A stretch of DNA of 64,000 nucleotides from Parachaetomium inaequale (Eukaryota; Ascomycota; Sordariomycetes; Sordariales; Chaetomiaceae): NCBI GenBank assembly GCA_033296685.1, contig MU854482.1, positions 1 through 64,000 on the forward strand, given 5' to 3'. Below the pieces are notes generated by a model. The model saw only the letters and a program-made list of their open reading frames with translations. It ran no database searches and had not been told where the DNA came from. Below, piece after piece: positions 9,994-22,098 of this stretch. The stretch's first letter is position 1. Every line of letters starts with the position of its first letter. A program made the translations under genes and the position numbers.

Positions 9994-10847
9994 TTAAGCC
10001 GACTTGACGAGGTTGCCAGTTTCTTTCATAATATGCTGCTTGATGTCAGCAACAACCAGGTTGAATAGTAATACCCTAATTTCTCATGACAATAGAAACA
10101 ATTACCTCTAAATCCTCAACAACTGCCCCAGCCCCAGAATAGTTTCCCTGCCAGCATTGCTCGATGATGACCCCAATCGCACCGAGAGATGCGGTCTCGG
10201 GGAACTTACGCTCCACGTACAGCGAACGGATCTCCGTGGCGTCCAAATCCTTGTACGGCGGATGGCCGGTTGTGATTTCGTGGAGCACGCTACCGAGAGC
10301 GAAGAGATCGGCCTGAATGGACAAGCGAGGCCCTGGAGACTCGTGGCTCTCGGTGACGACGACCAACAGCGGGGAGGCATCTACCGACGATCCGGCGAAG
10401 TCGGCCACTCTAGCATTGAGGTTGGCATCCATGAAGATATTGGCGCATGTCAAGTCCCCATGGATTACGCCGGCGTTGTAGATGAATCCGAGGGCCCTCT
10501 GCAACCTGGGTGGCCCATCGTAGTCGTTGCGCAGAACTGACGTCCCTGTCTTCAAGCTGCAACCGCAAGTTGTGACCAGGGGCGTACTCCAAGCGAATGC
10601 CGGAATCGACAACGCCGTGGTAAGCCAAGAGTCCCTCATGGCCGCCCATTTGCGCGAGCCTCTCGTATACGTCGTGCTCTCTCTGCATGCGGAGCAGGCA
10701 CGCTTGGTTGCCGTGGTCGAAGGGCACCTTGATGACGGTGTTGGAGGTCTTGTCGAGCACAACCATGCCGGTGGTTCCCCAGCTGACAACGTCGCCGAGT
10801 CCAAACCCCGAGGGATACCGGATCTCGTCGTCGGCGGAATCTGACAT
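9994..10847 (-). pseudogene. Small protein-kinase-like gene with a one-base frameshift
   Basis: The start is taken at MSDSADDEIRYPSGFGLGDV, the usual beginning of this small fungal kinase family, although the frame is open to 10952. Lobe motifs follow: a Gly-rich region (VSWGTTGMVVLDK), VIKVPF with the ATP-binding Lys, HGDLTCANIF (HGD instead of HRD) and VADFAGSSVD (DFA instead of DFG). The last two variants are usual in this family. The frame breaks at about 10493-10498: after WATQVAEG the sequence continues correctly only if one C of GGGCCC is dropped, giving GLGFIYNAGVIHGD. Near the 3' end a likely intron (about 10040-10105) leads to a last exon ending at 9994. The gene is either a recent pseudogene or carries a sequencing error. 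Substrates unknown. Confidence 0.7.
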
Positions 10848-12030
10848 GGCTTGTGCTTGTTGCGCGGTCCGTTGCTGCAAGGAATTCGTCGCCGCCTCGG
10901 ACTCTGGCTGGCAGGTTGAACGACAGTCCGGCACGCGGATTGAACGCGACATTGGGCTGGCCAGGTCTGTGCAGCCCCTGTCGGCACATGCCTAGCCTAT
11001 TACTAACTTCACAGTAGAACAGGGTTGACGACACTGGACGATGGAAGTAGCAGTGCGTGAACGCTGATTGCTTTCCGACGGGCCAGGGGCCAGGGGCTGA
11101 CGGCAAACATGGCCGGGCACTCACTTGTTCAGCACGGCATCGCCATGCTTCAGTACGCTTCCGTGGTTGGCCCCTTGAGAGGTCGCGCCAACGGTCGAGG
11201 CTGTCCTCTTTCGTGGTCTTGCCGATAACTTCAAATTGCATACAAGTCAGCTACGGCCCGAAAACCATGGCCAGAGCCTCGGGACCCTCGACATGTTTGT
11301 CCGACCTGCATCTTCATGCAGGGGTTCTTGACAGGGCACTTTCGGAGCCCAGATCTGTGGTCGACCTTTGGGGGTTGCGCCACCTGACCTCGTCCGGCTT
11401 CAACATCAGCTGCTTGTTCAGCAGCCCCTCATTCCCCAACTTTCCCCAAGAAGATTGACACTGGTGGCGTCCGGCACTCCTCTCCAAGCGGCAATCCGAT
11501 ATTTGAAACTGGCATACTCTGAGCGCAGAACCTCGAGCGGAGGTAGTAGTTTCTTATAAGGGCAGGAAGCTTCATCATCTCGTGAGCCTCTGTATATTGG
11601 GCTGGACGCGTACCACGGATCACGGTTTCCGGGAACTGCTCTCGACGGGAACTGAGCCCCAATCCTTGGTTGACAGGCATGCTCCCTCTAGCCAAGCCCG
11701 GCATGTATGGGTTGCATTTCTCCGTAGCATCGCCCCAAATACACCCCAGCTCATGCAGGCGATGATCCCCATGGGGAAATTCTTGGTTCAAACGCCTAAT
11801 AAGCGAATGCCGGACCCATGGTACCGAGCCCTCGGTCGATGATAATTCAAACTACCCCACCTCGTCCTGTTTTCAACTTCCTCATCCTAGAGTCGACTAG
11901 CTGTCATGACCATGAGCCCCGGCGAGGACAGAGGCAGGCACTTGGTGCACAGGTGCAGCCCCCAATATCCCTCTCTGTTCCTGAACTCCCCGATGGCTGA
12001 CACCTTCGTACCACAGCCATGCCCGGGAAG
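10848..12030. other. Intergenic, no gene recognised, 1.2 kb
   Basis: Divergent space between the kinase (minus) and the MFS transporter (plus). Open frames up to 200 codons are shadows or chance frames with no domain. It probably includes the unresolved first exon of the transporter and both promoters. Confidence 0.45.
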
Positions 12031-12035
12031 GTGAC

Positions 12036-13965
12036 GTACCGGGCACGGTAGACTTGAGCACCAAAGGTGGGCTCAAAACAACACGCGCGGAAGATCTGGA
12101 GGGTCACTAACAGCAGCATCAGAGGGCGACGACACCGGCTATGGCCAAGCCCTGTATCCCGTGCCAGCAGAGGACCCCAACGACCCGTTGCAGGTTCGTG
12201 CTTCCCCCTCGCGAGTTCCAGCCCCATGGATGGCATGCCTATTAACATGCTCGACGCAGTGGCCCAACACCCGCAAGAGCCTCATCCTCCTCGTCTGCTC
12301 GCTCTACTCTTTCCTCAGCAACTCGGCCCTGCTTGGCCCGGCAGTCTACATCGGCATCTACGCAGACGAGTTTGGCATCACGCCGAACAAGGCAAGCAAC
12401 CTGGTCAGCTATGCGAATCTGGCATTTGGGTTTGGTGGGTTTCCGAAGCGAGATGGGACGATCAGGGATAGTGTTAACGATCCCAAGGCTCCCTTCTCCT
12501 GGTGCCTGCCTATCACAAGTTTGGCCGCCGGCCAGTGATGCTGGCGTCGCTTGTTGCGGTAGGTTGCCATCGCGGGCTTCTCCGGTTGTTCAAGTTGGAC
12601 AGTAGCTAACAAGCTTTGTGGTAGTATTGTGCTGGTCTTCTTGCTTGCTCGCAGGTGACGACTTACGATGGGCTGATGGCGGCTCGAGTCATCCACTGCT
12701 TCGGCTCCTCAGTGTGCGAGGCTCTCCCCGTGCAGCTCGTCAACGACATTTTCTTCCTGCATGAGCGTGGCAAGCGCTTGGGCTACTACACTGGTGCGTT
12801 CTGCGTTCTTACCACCATTCCACAGACGCCACTCAGATCTCTAATGATAATGTCCAGTCTGCCTCTGCTTTGGCGCCACCGGCCCGCTCTACGCCGGCTA
12901 CATGCTGGCGGGCGGCTACTCCTGGCGCCTCTTCTTCTACGTCGAGTTCGCCTTCGGCTGCGCCCTGCTGATCCTGGCCTTCTTCGTCGTCGAAGAGACG
13001 CTCTACCACCGTAAACCGCGGCCCGAGGCCATACCCGAGTCCGCCAGCTCCCATAACGACGACGAAAAGAACTCCATCCCCAACGCCATCATCGAGCACG
13101 TCCCTCCCGCAGCCGCCGTCCCGCCCCGCAAGACCTTCCTCCAGACCCTCAAGTTCTGGGGCGCCTACGACAAGGATACGGAATTCTTCCTCATGATGGC
13201 CCGCTCATTCACCTACTTTCTGGTCCCCCACGTGCTCTGGGTCATCACCACCTACGGTCAGCCCCCTTTCCCCCCTTTTCCATCCTCGCACCCAACTAAC
13301 CCCCCTCGTCATCAGGCATCTACATCGGCCTAGGCGCCCTCACATTCAACTACACCTTCCCCCTCAAAATCACCACCCCGCCCTACAACTGGTCCCAGAC
13401 CTCCTCGGGCCTGATCGCGGTAGCCTCCTTCCTAGGCTACCTCCTCGCCATCCCCTTCACCGCCTCATCCGACCGGCTAGCCGCCCGCCTGACGCGCAAG
13501 AACGGCGGCGTGCGCGAGGCCGAAATGCGCCTCGGCGTCATGCTCCCCGTCATGCTGCTCGCGCCCGCGGGGCTGATCGTGTACGGGTTTGCCGCGGAAA
13601 GGGATCTGCACTGGGTGGCGTATTTTGCGGGGGTCGCCATGAACAACTTTGCGAGTTATTTCTATTTTACGTTTACGCTGGCCTATGCCATCGACAGTTA
13701 TACCGCGAATGTGAGCGAGATGCTGATTGCCATGAACCTGGGCAAGCAAGCGATTTCGTTTGGGATGGGGCTGGATTTGCTGAATTGGGTGCTGCAGCAC
13801 GGGTATGCGGTCATGATTGCGGGGGTGTTCTGCGTGGTGGTGTTGGTGAATAATCTGACGTTGGTGGTGTTTATGCTGTGGGGGAAGAGGATTAGGCGGT
13901 TTATGGCGTCGACGTGGTTGGCGAGGGTGCACAGGGCGAGTGTGAAGGAGGTTGCTACGCATTAG
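12036..13965 (+). CDS. Major facilitator superfamily transporter, 5' end unresolved
   Basis: A membrane transporter assembled from exons separated by introns 12194-12259, 12435-12487, 12559-12625, 12794-12857 and 13257-13315. All are GT-AG and keep the frame. The hydrophilic N-terminus ends DPNDPLQWPNTRK, the usual lead into helix 1. LVPAYHKFGRRPVMLASLVA is the loop 2-3 signature, and about 12 hydrophobic segments follow, with a long cytoplasmic loop (13010-13140) in the middle. The C-terminus is VHRASVKEVATH. The class resembles fungal DHA1/HOL1-type drug or small-cation carriers; the substrate cannot be read. Coding sequence before 12110 (PGTVDLSTKGGLKTTRAEDL) is in another frame and joins only with a one-base shift near 12100-12125. 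No start codon fits clearly. Confidence 0.8.
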
Positions 13966-14192
13966 GGGGGTTCGCAAGGGGGGGGTCACGCTTCTCTCGT
14001 GGTTTGCTGTGTGTGTGGTTCTGGGTCATGAGGCGCGGCCTTTTGGGCTATGCAGTTGTCGTCCGTACACTAAACTGCCTACGATAATTATATCGACCGT
14101 TCAACCCTTATTTGTATATTAGCACGGGACTCTTGACATTTATCCTTTAAGGAAAACAAAGAAAAGAAAAAGTTAGAAAATATTTGGGAAAT

Positions 14193-14194
<2 letters not shown>

Positions 14195-14227
<33 letters not shown>
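14195..14227. repeat. (TC)n microsatellite
   Basis: About 16 uninterrupted TC units, followed by degenerate ctttctttc. Confidence 0.95.
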
Positions 14228-14233
<6 letters not shown>

Positions 14234-14761
14234 CGGTATCGTTCTGACGATGAGAATATCAAGCGAGACCCAAGGTCAGTCGCTAAGAACAAACAAGGGG
14301 GGGTTGTAGATCATAAATGTTGACGCTAATGTTTTGCCCTCTACGTTTCAATCCAAGCTAAGCCAGACACCTAACATACTCCCTGACAGAATCTGGCTGC
14401 AGCATCACTTCTTCGGCGCTGGATTCTGGCCTCTCTTTAGTAGTCTATACACATGATCTGCCCATGAGCCGGCTTCCGAGTTCGAAAGCTGAGGCTTGCG
14501 AGTAGCAAACGCATCGACAGGTCGCCACAGCCTGCTAACCGATTCAAAATGGCGCGTTGGTTGTAATGGTTGTGACACTGCCGTCGCGGGCCGTATGCTG
14601 CCCCTGATCACTTACTCTCTCCGAAGTTGACCCAAGGTAATGAATGCTACATTGGTCATGGGGCTCAACTGGATGTGTGACATGCCAGCAAATAAAGAAA
14701 CAGGCCCTGGTGCAACACTTCATCTCGATCCAGCGACGCAGCCACCAGATGGCCCTGAGGG

Positions 14762-14768
14762 TATTTAA
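14762..14768 (+). promoter_or_regulatory. Possible TATA-like box
   Basis: TATTTAA lies 155-161 bases before the start codon at 14923. It is the only clear TATA-like word in the proximal upstream region of the secreted-protein gene. The spacing would leave a 5' leader of roughly 120 bases. Confidence 0.3.
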
Positions 14769-14922
14769 GCAACAAGACCTTCCCATCACATTCTAACCCG
14801 GCCGCTGTTCTCCCCCATCAACAATTTTGAACGAGTGGTCTCATTGATACTGCGGAAGAATCACTCGCCACGACACCAAACATTCCTTCATCACAGCCAG
14901 CAGAGCTGTCCTGCAAACAAAT

Positions 14923-15957
14923 ATGCATAAACCACGAATCTGGAGACAAGCCATCCGGCTCTTCCTTCTCCTCGCAGCATCAAGCCCACCCGGTGCACAC
15001 AGCACCAGGACCCGCAAGGATCTCTGCGGGCTCAGCATGCACACCTCGGACATCCCCGACATCGGCAACTTTTCCATCATCGACGCGACATGGACAGTGC
15101 CCGAGGTGGTCGACAGGGAAGACGGAGGCCTGGAAGCGCCCTATGTCTCGCAGGGTGTCGCCCTTTGCTGCGGAGACGACTGCTCGACCCGCCTCGCGGC
15201 CGGCATGTGGGCGTACCCGCGGTTCCCGAACCAGCTCACCTCTGCGTCGGCCATGTTCCAGCTCAGTCCGGTCTTTGGCCCGTTTTTGATTCCCCAGCGG
15301 CATCACTTTGGTAGGCCCGCCCCTGCCTGCCTAGGTGTCCACGGTCGCACGTACTGATGATGTTCGGCAGACTTCAACGGCTCGGACGTGCTATGGACTC
15401 GAGTAGAAGTGCTTGGGCCGAATTATGCAAAGCTGCAAGTGCCCTAACAGTCCCGATACTACCCTGGGAGGAACTAACACCAGCTTCCACAACGCAGAAC
15501 ATTCTCCAAATCCGAAAGCCGAACCCCCGGCTCCAACACGACTATCACCGTCGACCTCGGCATCGGCACACGCGACGGCGAGACCATCCTGAGCATCGCG
15601 ACGCGCGGAAACGGCGAAGAAACCCACATCACGCAGCACCCGCGCTACATCGACGCCGAGAAGCCCATCTTCTGCGGCGACTCGGCCTGGTGGTACCTGT
15701 CGGACAACTTCGACCCGGGCGAGGACACGGCGCGGCCTGTGCCCCTGGCCCGCTTCTCGCCGGTGCTTGTTGGGGATCATGGCCTGCAGACGACAGAGAA
15801 AAGGTCGTTCCCCAAGGAGTTGCCGCTGAGTGGCCTGGCGCGGTTCTGGAATATGGTGAGGGACACGGAGGGGCGGACCGACGTGCTGTGCAACGCGAGG
15901 GGGTTCGTGGACACGGGCATGACTATGTTGCATGCGCCGCATGAGTGGGGGGTTTGA
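14923..15957 (+). CDS. Secreted protein, concanavalin-A-like/eqolisin-like, probably not a peptidase
   Basis: Three exons with introns 15311-15370 and 15439-15483; the acceptor at 15483 is the one that keeps the frame. The N-terminus is a classical signal peptide (basic start, RLFLLLAASS core, cleavage near AHS). The mature part has TVPEV, a CCGDDC cluster, WAYPRFPNQL and a second half with TTITVDLGIGTRDGE, IFCGDSAWWYLSDNF and a Cys near the end. The overall rhythm recalls the fungal G1 (eqolisin) beta-sandwich: TVP edge strand, WYxxxP-like strand, then an aromatic strand late. The catalytic Gln/Glu pair of that family is not evident, so a non-catalytic concanavalin-like lectin or extracellular binding protein is as likely. 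Six or more Cys suggest disulphides. Isolated gene, no operon-like partner. Confidence 0.65.
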
Positions 15958-16283
15958 GAGGGGAGGGCAGGGGTTGCGTCATGGCGTTTATCTGCGCCTG
16001 TGTAGATTGCATTGCGAGTTCGTTATTAAACGTGGCATTTTTCAACCTCCTCGTGATTAATTGTTTTGTTGATGGGTTGTTTTTTCCCGCCCTGATCTTG
16101 GAGTTGGAACGGGGACGGAAAGCCGACGGTGAGAAGTAACCCCAGTGCCCGTGATTTCAAGGGTCACCTCTTGGTGCTTGGAATGCCGTCTGTGGCACAC
16201 GATAGCCCGTCATACCATGGCCCTCTCCCCCCACCTCAGTCATGATCTAAAACAACCACAGCCCATTTCCGAACCCACACCCC
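15958..16283. other. Convergent 3' intergenic region
   Basis: Short space between two convergent genes. It probably contains both 3' untranslated regions, and I see nothing else. Confidence 0.5.
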
Positions 16284-16850
16284 TCAGTCCATGACCACCT
16301 CCCCCGTAACAATCTTCCGAATCGTCTCGATGCTGCCCTCAACAGCAATCCTGGCCATCTACCACCTGTCAGTCAGCCATCACACCCGTTCAACCCCGCC
16401 TCTCAAACTGCTCGTTAGGTAGGTACTCACATTCGCATACCTCTCCTCCACCCCCTCCCCCAACTCCCCTTTAACCTTCCACTGAAAAACATACGTCATC
16501 ATCAACTCCCCCCCAGGACCCCTCGAAACATAATTCCCGATCGTCGTGCCATCCTCCTGCAAAAAATCAATCCGGCACGGCGCGTACAGCTTGCACACCT
16601 CTTTCACCGTATCCCCGCCCTTGGGGCCCGCGCCGGCCTGGAAGGTCGCCAGGCGCGTGATGACGTGCTCGTCCTCGGAGTCGGTGGGCTTCGTCTCGGA
16701 GAGAACCTCGCACGCCGTGATGACGGGGACGAATTTCTCGGCGCGGCGTACCTTGTACTGCAGGCCGGTCCAGACTTGGGAAGGGGTGAGGACCGGGGTG
16801 GCGCCAGGGGGGTTGATGGGGGCTGTGTAGGCGAAGTTGAGGGTTGGCAT
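16284..16850 (-). CDS. DUF1857/AtaL-like (SRPBCC fold) protein
   Basis: 164 residues in two exons (16431-16850 and 16284-16358) with intron 16359-16430. The beginning MPTLNFAYTAPIN is typical of this family. The middle contains VWTGLQYKVRRAEKFVP, an acidic stretch and the strand ITRLATFQAG, and the last exon supplies the C-terminal amphipathic helix starting MARIAVEGSIETIRK. The family belongs to the START/SRPBCC superfamily, whose members bind hydrophobic ligands in a helix-capped cavity. Some fungal members sit in polyketide clusters, but no backbone enzyme is nearby here. The exact role is unknown. Expected to be cytosolic. Confidence 0.85.
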
Positions 16851-16882
16851 GATGGCAATGGTGGTGGTGGTCCTTGATGAGG

Positions 16883-16883
16883 G

Positions 16884-16923
<40 letters not shown>

Positions 16924-16924
16924 G
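16883..16924. repeat. (GTT)n microsatellite
   Basis: About 13 GTT units, lying just upstream of the DUF1857 start codon on its transcribed side, so it would fall in the 5' leader or core promoter of that gene. Confidence 0.92.
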
Positions 16925-17291
16925 GAAGTGGGTGAAGCAGAGCGGAGGCGCGGTTTTAAGTGAAAGTCGATGTTCGCCCGCCGGGAACAGGACCGGAGCT
17001 CCCCACCGGTGTTGTAACACTAGCCCACCGGGCTTGCCGAGTGATTGGATGAGAGACCGAAGCAAATGCGAGTCGAGGCAAGTCCGGCCCCGAGTCTCCA
17101 ACTCGGGGCCCGAGGCGGGCGGATTAGAAAGCAACGCCCGCCAAACGCGAACGCACGATTGCGATGTCAGCATGGTGTCTGGCAACAACTCGCCACGACC
17201 GGTCGCGCAACAACGGCCACAACACATCCACTCGCACACCAACCCCACTCATGAAAAAGTCATCATCATTGCCCACCCCAAGAAACGCTCG
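16925..17291. other. Intergenic, no gene seen
   Basis: Upstream DNA of the DUF1857 gene and downstream DNA of the CFEM receptor gene. No domain-bearing frame was found. Confidence 0.45.
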
Positions 17292-19135
17292 CTACCTCCT
17301 CCTTTCCCCAACCCCCCTCTCCTCATCCTCCCCCGACGACGCCCTCCCCTCCACCAACCCCGTCACACTCGCACCATCACCCCCACCCCCACCGTGACCA
17401 TGACCACTCCCATATTTGATGGCAATAGTGTTCTCCACCACAATCTTCCCTCCAATGCCAGGACCGGTCCCAGGCGGACCCCCAAAACTCTTCCGCAGCC
17501 CGCTGCGCATGACCCCGGTGCCGGTGCCGGTGGCATTCGACACCGGGTCCAGCTCGTAGCGGCCCGACGTGCCCATGACGCGGGGCAGCAGGCGGCGCAG
17601 CAGCAGGCGGAAGGAGGGCAGGCAGGGGCAGATGACGCCGACATCGAGCTCGATGCCGGACCAGAGGCAGACTTGGACTATGTCCTCTGTGGGGGTTGCA
17701 GGGGTTAGTATCCGTTGGTGTGTGACGGGGAGGGGAGGGGGGTATGAGGTGGGTGGGGGTTGGTGGGTGGTGGACGAGGTAAAGGAGGGGAGGTTAGTAG
17801 GTTGGGGGGAACTGACTGGTTGGGTTGACGGCCTGCGTAAACTCGTTGATGGTCTTCAGCCGGACGAGGCTGATGATCATGACGCTGTCGTCTGCCTGTC
17901 AGCATTTCCCCTTTCAAACACGGACGGAGAGACCACGCACGCAACACCAACAAAAAACATCATCCCGCCCAGCAGCTTCTTCTTCCAATGCAGATTCAGG
18001 GCCAGCAACTGCGGAAACGGCAGCGCCAGCAGCCACAGGTCAAACACGATGCCCGTCGCGGCGGCGACCCACGCCAGGATATTCGCGTTGCCGCAGTGGC
18101 CCTCGTTGGCGCCCTCCCACTGCGTCCAGAAATCCGAGATGGGCGTGCACTGGAAGATGACGGCGAACAGGAAGCTGAAGTTGTAGACGACGTTGAAGGC
18201 CATGGTGAACTGCAGGATGCGGCCGAGCTTGTTGTCCGTGCTCGGCGGGAACACGCGCAGGTAAAAGAGGATGATGGAGGCGCGCACGAAGAAGCGGGTT
18301 ATCGTGTAGAGGAGCATCTGGACGAAGGATATCTGGGGGGTGGGTGAGTAGCTGCGCAAGGGTGGGGATGCTGGTAACTGACCTTGACGACGAGGGTGAT
18401 ATTGTCGAAGGGGACGAACCAGACATCCAGAGACTGGCCGAGGTCGATGGCTGAACATGGTTAGCCATAGGCCTCGACGACTACAAACGTAAAACTCACC
18501 TCTGATGTTCATGGCCGTGTACACTGCAGAGCCGATCTGAATCTGTCAGCAGAGGCAGACAGACACCCAGGTCGCGGGACACATACGAAGCCAAAGAGGT
18601 TGGCAAAGTCATCCCACCAAAAGTAGGCGTGTGTGAGGAGCCGCGCAACAAGCCGCAGGATCACGGCGACGACAGCGAGGCCGATGAAGACGGAGTAGAC
18701 CGGGATAAGGCTGCTGTCCCGCTCGATCGGGAGCCCACACATGTAGGAGGTGAGGTTCTTGGCCGCTGCTTCTCATCAGCATGTTACCCCTGACGAGGTA
18801 CGTCCACCGGCAAGGCCATACTGAGAGTTTCTTTAATGGTGCAGTACGACTTGATGCAGACCGTGGCGACATTGTCGAAGTTGGTGTCGGCGCAGATGCA
18901 GGTGGCATCCGTCACAGGACAGGTCGACTGGCCCAGCGCAGACGTAAAGCAGGCTCGCTGGTGTGATACGTCAGCTGGCTGTCTCTTCGGCGGCCGGCAT
19001 CAGGCAACGTACTGCGCAATCCGGGAGCGCTGCGTAGCCCTCCAGCACCGAGATGGAGCCCGCGGCGGCAGCGGCATTGCTCAGGGCGAGAAGACACAGG
19101 CCGAGGATGGCGCATGTGTTTCTGAAGGACCGCAT
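17292..19135 (-). CDS. CFEM-domain, Pth11-like seven-transmembrane receptor
   Basis: Eight exons read as 19013-19135, 18822-18957, 18587-18765, 18500-18536, 18383-18450, 17934-18332, 17817-17895 and 17292-17686, which sum to 472 codons in frame. The acceptor of exon 3 and a 38-bp intron at 17896-17933 are the least certain points. A signal peptide (LGLCLLALSNAAAA) leads into a CFEM domain with eight Cys in the family spacing (LPDCARACFTSALGQSTCPV, then CIC and CIKSYC). Seven hydrophobic segments follow, with DLGQSLDVWFVP, FVRASIILFYLRVF, CTPISDFW and IELDVGVICPCLPSFR, all hallmarks of the fungal Pth11 family. The tail is Gly/Ser-rich and cytoplasmic. Known members sense surface hydrophobicity or small molecules at the plasma membrane; the ligand here is unknown. 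Confidence 0.9.
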
Positions 19136-22098
19136 CTCAGGTCACCATTCGCGGTGGGATCGCGCAACCTCGTTCGGCAGGTCGGCAAGAGAGGGCGCTG
19201 GGCGAGGAACAAAGGCGGAGACCGAGCAACCTGTCACTCGGCCCTACGGGGTGGGTTGGGGGGAACACCCTGTATTTACATAGCCAAGGGACATCGCCAG
19301 GGCCGTCTCCCGACTTCCTACCCCAGGTTCCACGGCCATGGAACCGACGTCGACATGGATGTAGCGAGCATGGAAAATTGGAGCTTGCCCGAGAAAGGCG
19401 CATGCTGCCACGGCTCGCAATCTCGTTCTGGCAGAACACTGCGGGCCCTTTCTCGGATGGACCAGGAGGGGTAAACGCGTACATTGCAACCAAGGAAAGC
19501 TGGTGAGTGGCCGAGGCCCCGAGAGAGGCTCCTCATGTGAAAGTTGCGGATGGAGATCCCGCCCCGCTCCGTGGTGGGCCGACGGGGGCCGTTGAACGGG
19601 GCTGTCATGGTCCCGCGCGGTTTGACGAAAAGGGGCACTTTGTCCGGCGCAGCCGGTGAAAGGGATGCTGTCCATGGACCCGGAGAAGGCTCACGATGCA
19701 ACGCAACAACGAGGCACCGGCATCTTGTTATTAAGAGTGACAGCTCGATGCAACCGGCAGTCTGTCATCGGCGAAATGAGATCCGGCACAACATGCCTTC
19801 GGCGCCGGCTACCGAGCACAACTTGTCGCTTTGCCAAGATTGGTTTTAGGGCCTGAACCTCGGGATCCGGAGACGTGAGCGGGCGTTGTGGGAGGGGTTC
19901 GTGGACCACAGGCCTCATCCTGATCCTGCCGCGGGTGCAAGTGGTGAAGGAGCCAAAGACGATGTTTTGGAATGCCACGGAGAGAACGTGAGAAGAAGCC
20001 ATTGAGCGGTCAGCAAGGGGGCGTTGACCAGGCGCTGGTGGATTGTGTCAACCGGTTCAGCCAGGATGCCCTTGAGACGAAAGCTCGGTTTCGCTACCAG
20101 ACTGCGGGAGCCTGTCGCACCATGAAAGGGGCCTGCTAAATCAACCGCGGCTTTCAGCGAAGAACTTGCTTGTTAGCTCCGGCTTGGCGTTGGCTTCGGG
20201 CCACAGCCACCACTGAGATTTTTTCGATAAGGGCTCGGATGGGTCCCAGCCATCGGGTCGCAGCCGATCCCCATCGCGCGCGCGATCGGAAGGGAAGAAA
20301 TGTGCGCAGCTCATTTGTTGTTGGGCATGGTCGCCGAGATCTGCACAGCCGACGGTGATGATTCTGGTTCATCAGTGCTCCTTGCCGAAAACGGCAAACA
20401 TCGCCAGTGTTCGACGAGCCATGTGGCAGCCCTGGCGTGTGGGGCGTCGAGGGCTTGTTGCCCGTCCCCACCGGCGTATACAACAGCCTCGACCAGAGCG
20501 GAATGGGGCTGCCCAAAAACGACCACAGAGCGCGGTCTGGCGAAGAAAAGAGAATGGTGCCCACGATCGACAATTCCCATGACGGGAATCAAATGACGAT
20601 CCCATCAGACATCTCGGAGGTACCGACCAGGCGTCGACGAAAACTCGTTGGACCGGGTTGCCAGCGAGCGGGCTCAATCGGCGCCATCGGTCGGTCTTGT
20701 TGTTCCCGCTCCGGCAGATGGAGGGACTGAGATATTTCGGCCGCCGCGAAGGTAAGTGGATCTGATAGAACGGCGAATTAGTGTTCTGGCATTCCGGAGC
20801 AGTGATTAGAACCGAGGGGCAGCCTGGGCAGGAGGCTGTACACAGTACACGTCGGTCATGTCCGCTACTCCCGTCGTCGGGGCTCCAAAATCGCCGAACC
20901 GACCACGCGCCATGCTAGAGCCCCGACGAGTAGGCATGTTTACAGTTGGGAATCGTGCACCGTCGGCTGGCATAGCCGTGGGAAGCCAAAATTAGAAGTC
21001 AGTTGTGGCCAGGCAATGCAGACGAGGAAGACATGCCCGAATCAGCGAGGGTGCAGTCGAGTCGGCGATATCAATGCCACTGCCACATGGAAATTGGGGC
21101 TGGCCGCGAAAAGAGAAATAAAACAGAAGTGGGTGGTTCAGGCAACAGCCAAATTTAGTCCCAATCATTGAATTATGCAGGGCGAGAAGCGTTTGCCAAT
21201 GCCACTGCGGAAGGCGCGCTCGAACGTGCCAGCCAACACAACAATGGCTTGACCACTCAAAATGCGGGACGACCTGGGACTCCTTCTCTCAGCACAACTC
21301 AAACCCCAGAACTTCTTGTTCACTGCTAGCCTGTTCAGTGAAAACTGTTGCCAGTGTCTTTGACAACAAGCAACCCAGCCGGGCCTGTCATGGTAGCAAC
21401 TAGTGATATACTTGGACCTGATACTTTCTTGGAAGGCACGGCTCCCATGTCGACTGTGGTCAGCTGGTTGCCGTGATTTGTTGCATGTAGCCCGCAATGT
21501 GAAGCCTCGGATGGGCATCATGGACATTGAGGTAGTGATGTGCGGCAGTACCACTTGGTCGCACCCCAGTTCACCTAATTTGATGTTCGTTGCGGGACTT
21601 GACTGTTTTGGCACTGTGATTCCGGCCATGGAACGAACACACGACTAACAAAAACACTGTCGAGCTTGTTCAATGGCATACCCAGCAGCACAATAGGAGC
21701 GCCGTCTACCCCTATTCGCACCACCACACAATGGGCCCCCCCAACACCACTCGTGAATTGGTGCACAATACCACAGAATAAGCACCGCCCAGGTTTAACG
21801 CAACGACAGAGGAATCGGAGCAGCATGTCAAGGAACATCTTCTTTTGCGGGTGGCTATATATTACCCAGATGTCTCTCAACATCCTCCTCCGACTCTCAC
21901 GTCGCAACACCAAGAAGTCAAGAGGACCAGCGCCTCTGCACCCAAGCCAAGAGACCAACCAAACAGACAACAACAAAACCAAGGCAAGCACCCCTCCCCC
22001 CTCCCTTCTCCCTCCCTCCCCTCCAGACCCAGCCAACATCCCCCTTCCCCGACCCCCCAACCCGCTTAACTAACCCCCAGCCCCATCCGCAGACAACC
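19136..22098. other. Long intergenic region, about 3 kb, no gene recognised
   Basis: Upstream of the receptor (minus) and of the small MCHY gene (plus). There are many overlapping open frames, as expected in GC-rich DNA, but none has a domain, consistent start or splice support. A tatatatt word near 21855 is the only TATA-like signal noticed, about 240 bases before the MCHY gene. A missed non-coding RNA or fast-evolving gene cannot be excluded. Confidence 0.4.

Larger units (their letters stand above)
13966..14922. other. Intergenic with a CT microsatellite
   Basis: Region between the transporter and the secreted-protein gene, holding the 3' end of one and the promoter of the other. No coding frame of interest. 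A dinucleotide repeat lies at 14195-14227. Confidence 0.5.

Noticed and set aside
16884..16925. Poly-Leu/poly-Asn frame over the GTT repeat
   Set aside because: It is produced by the microsatellite itself, not by a gene.
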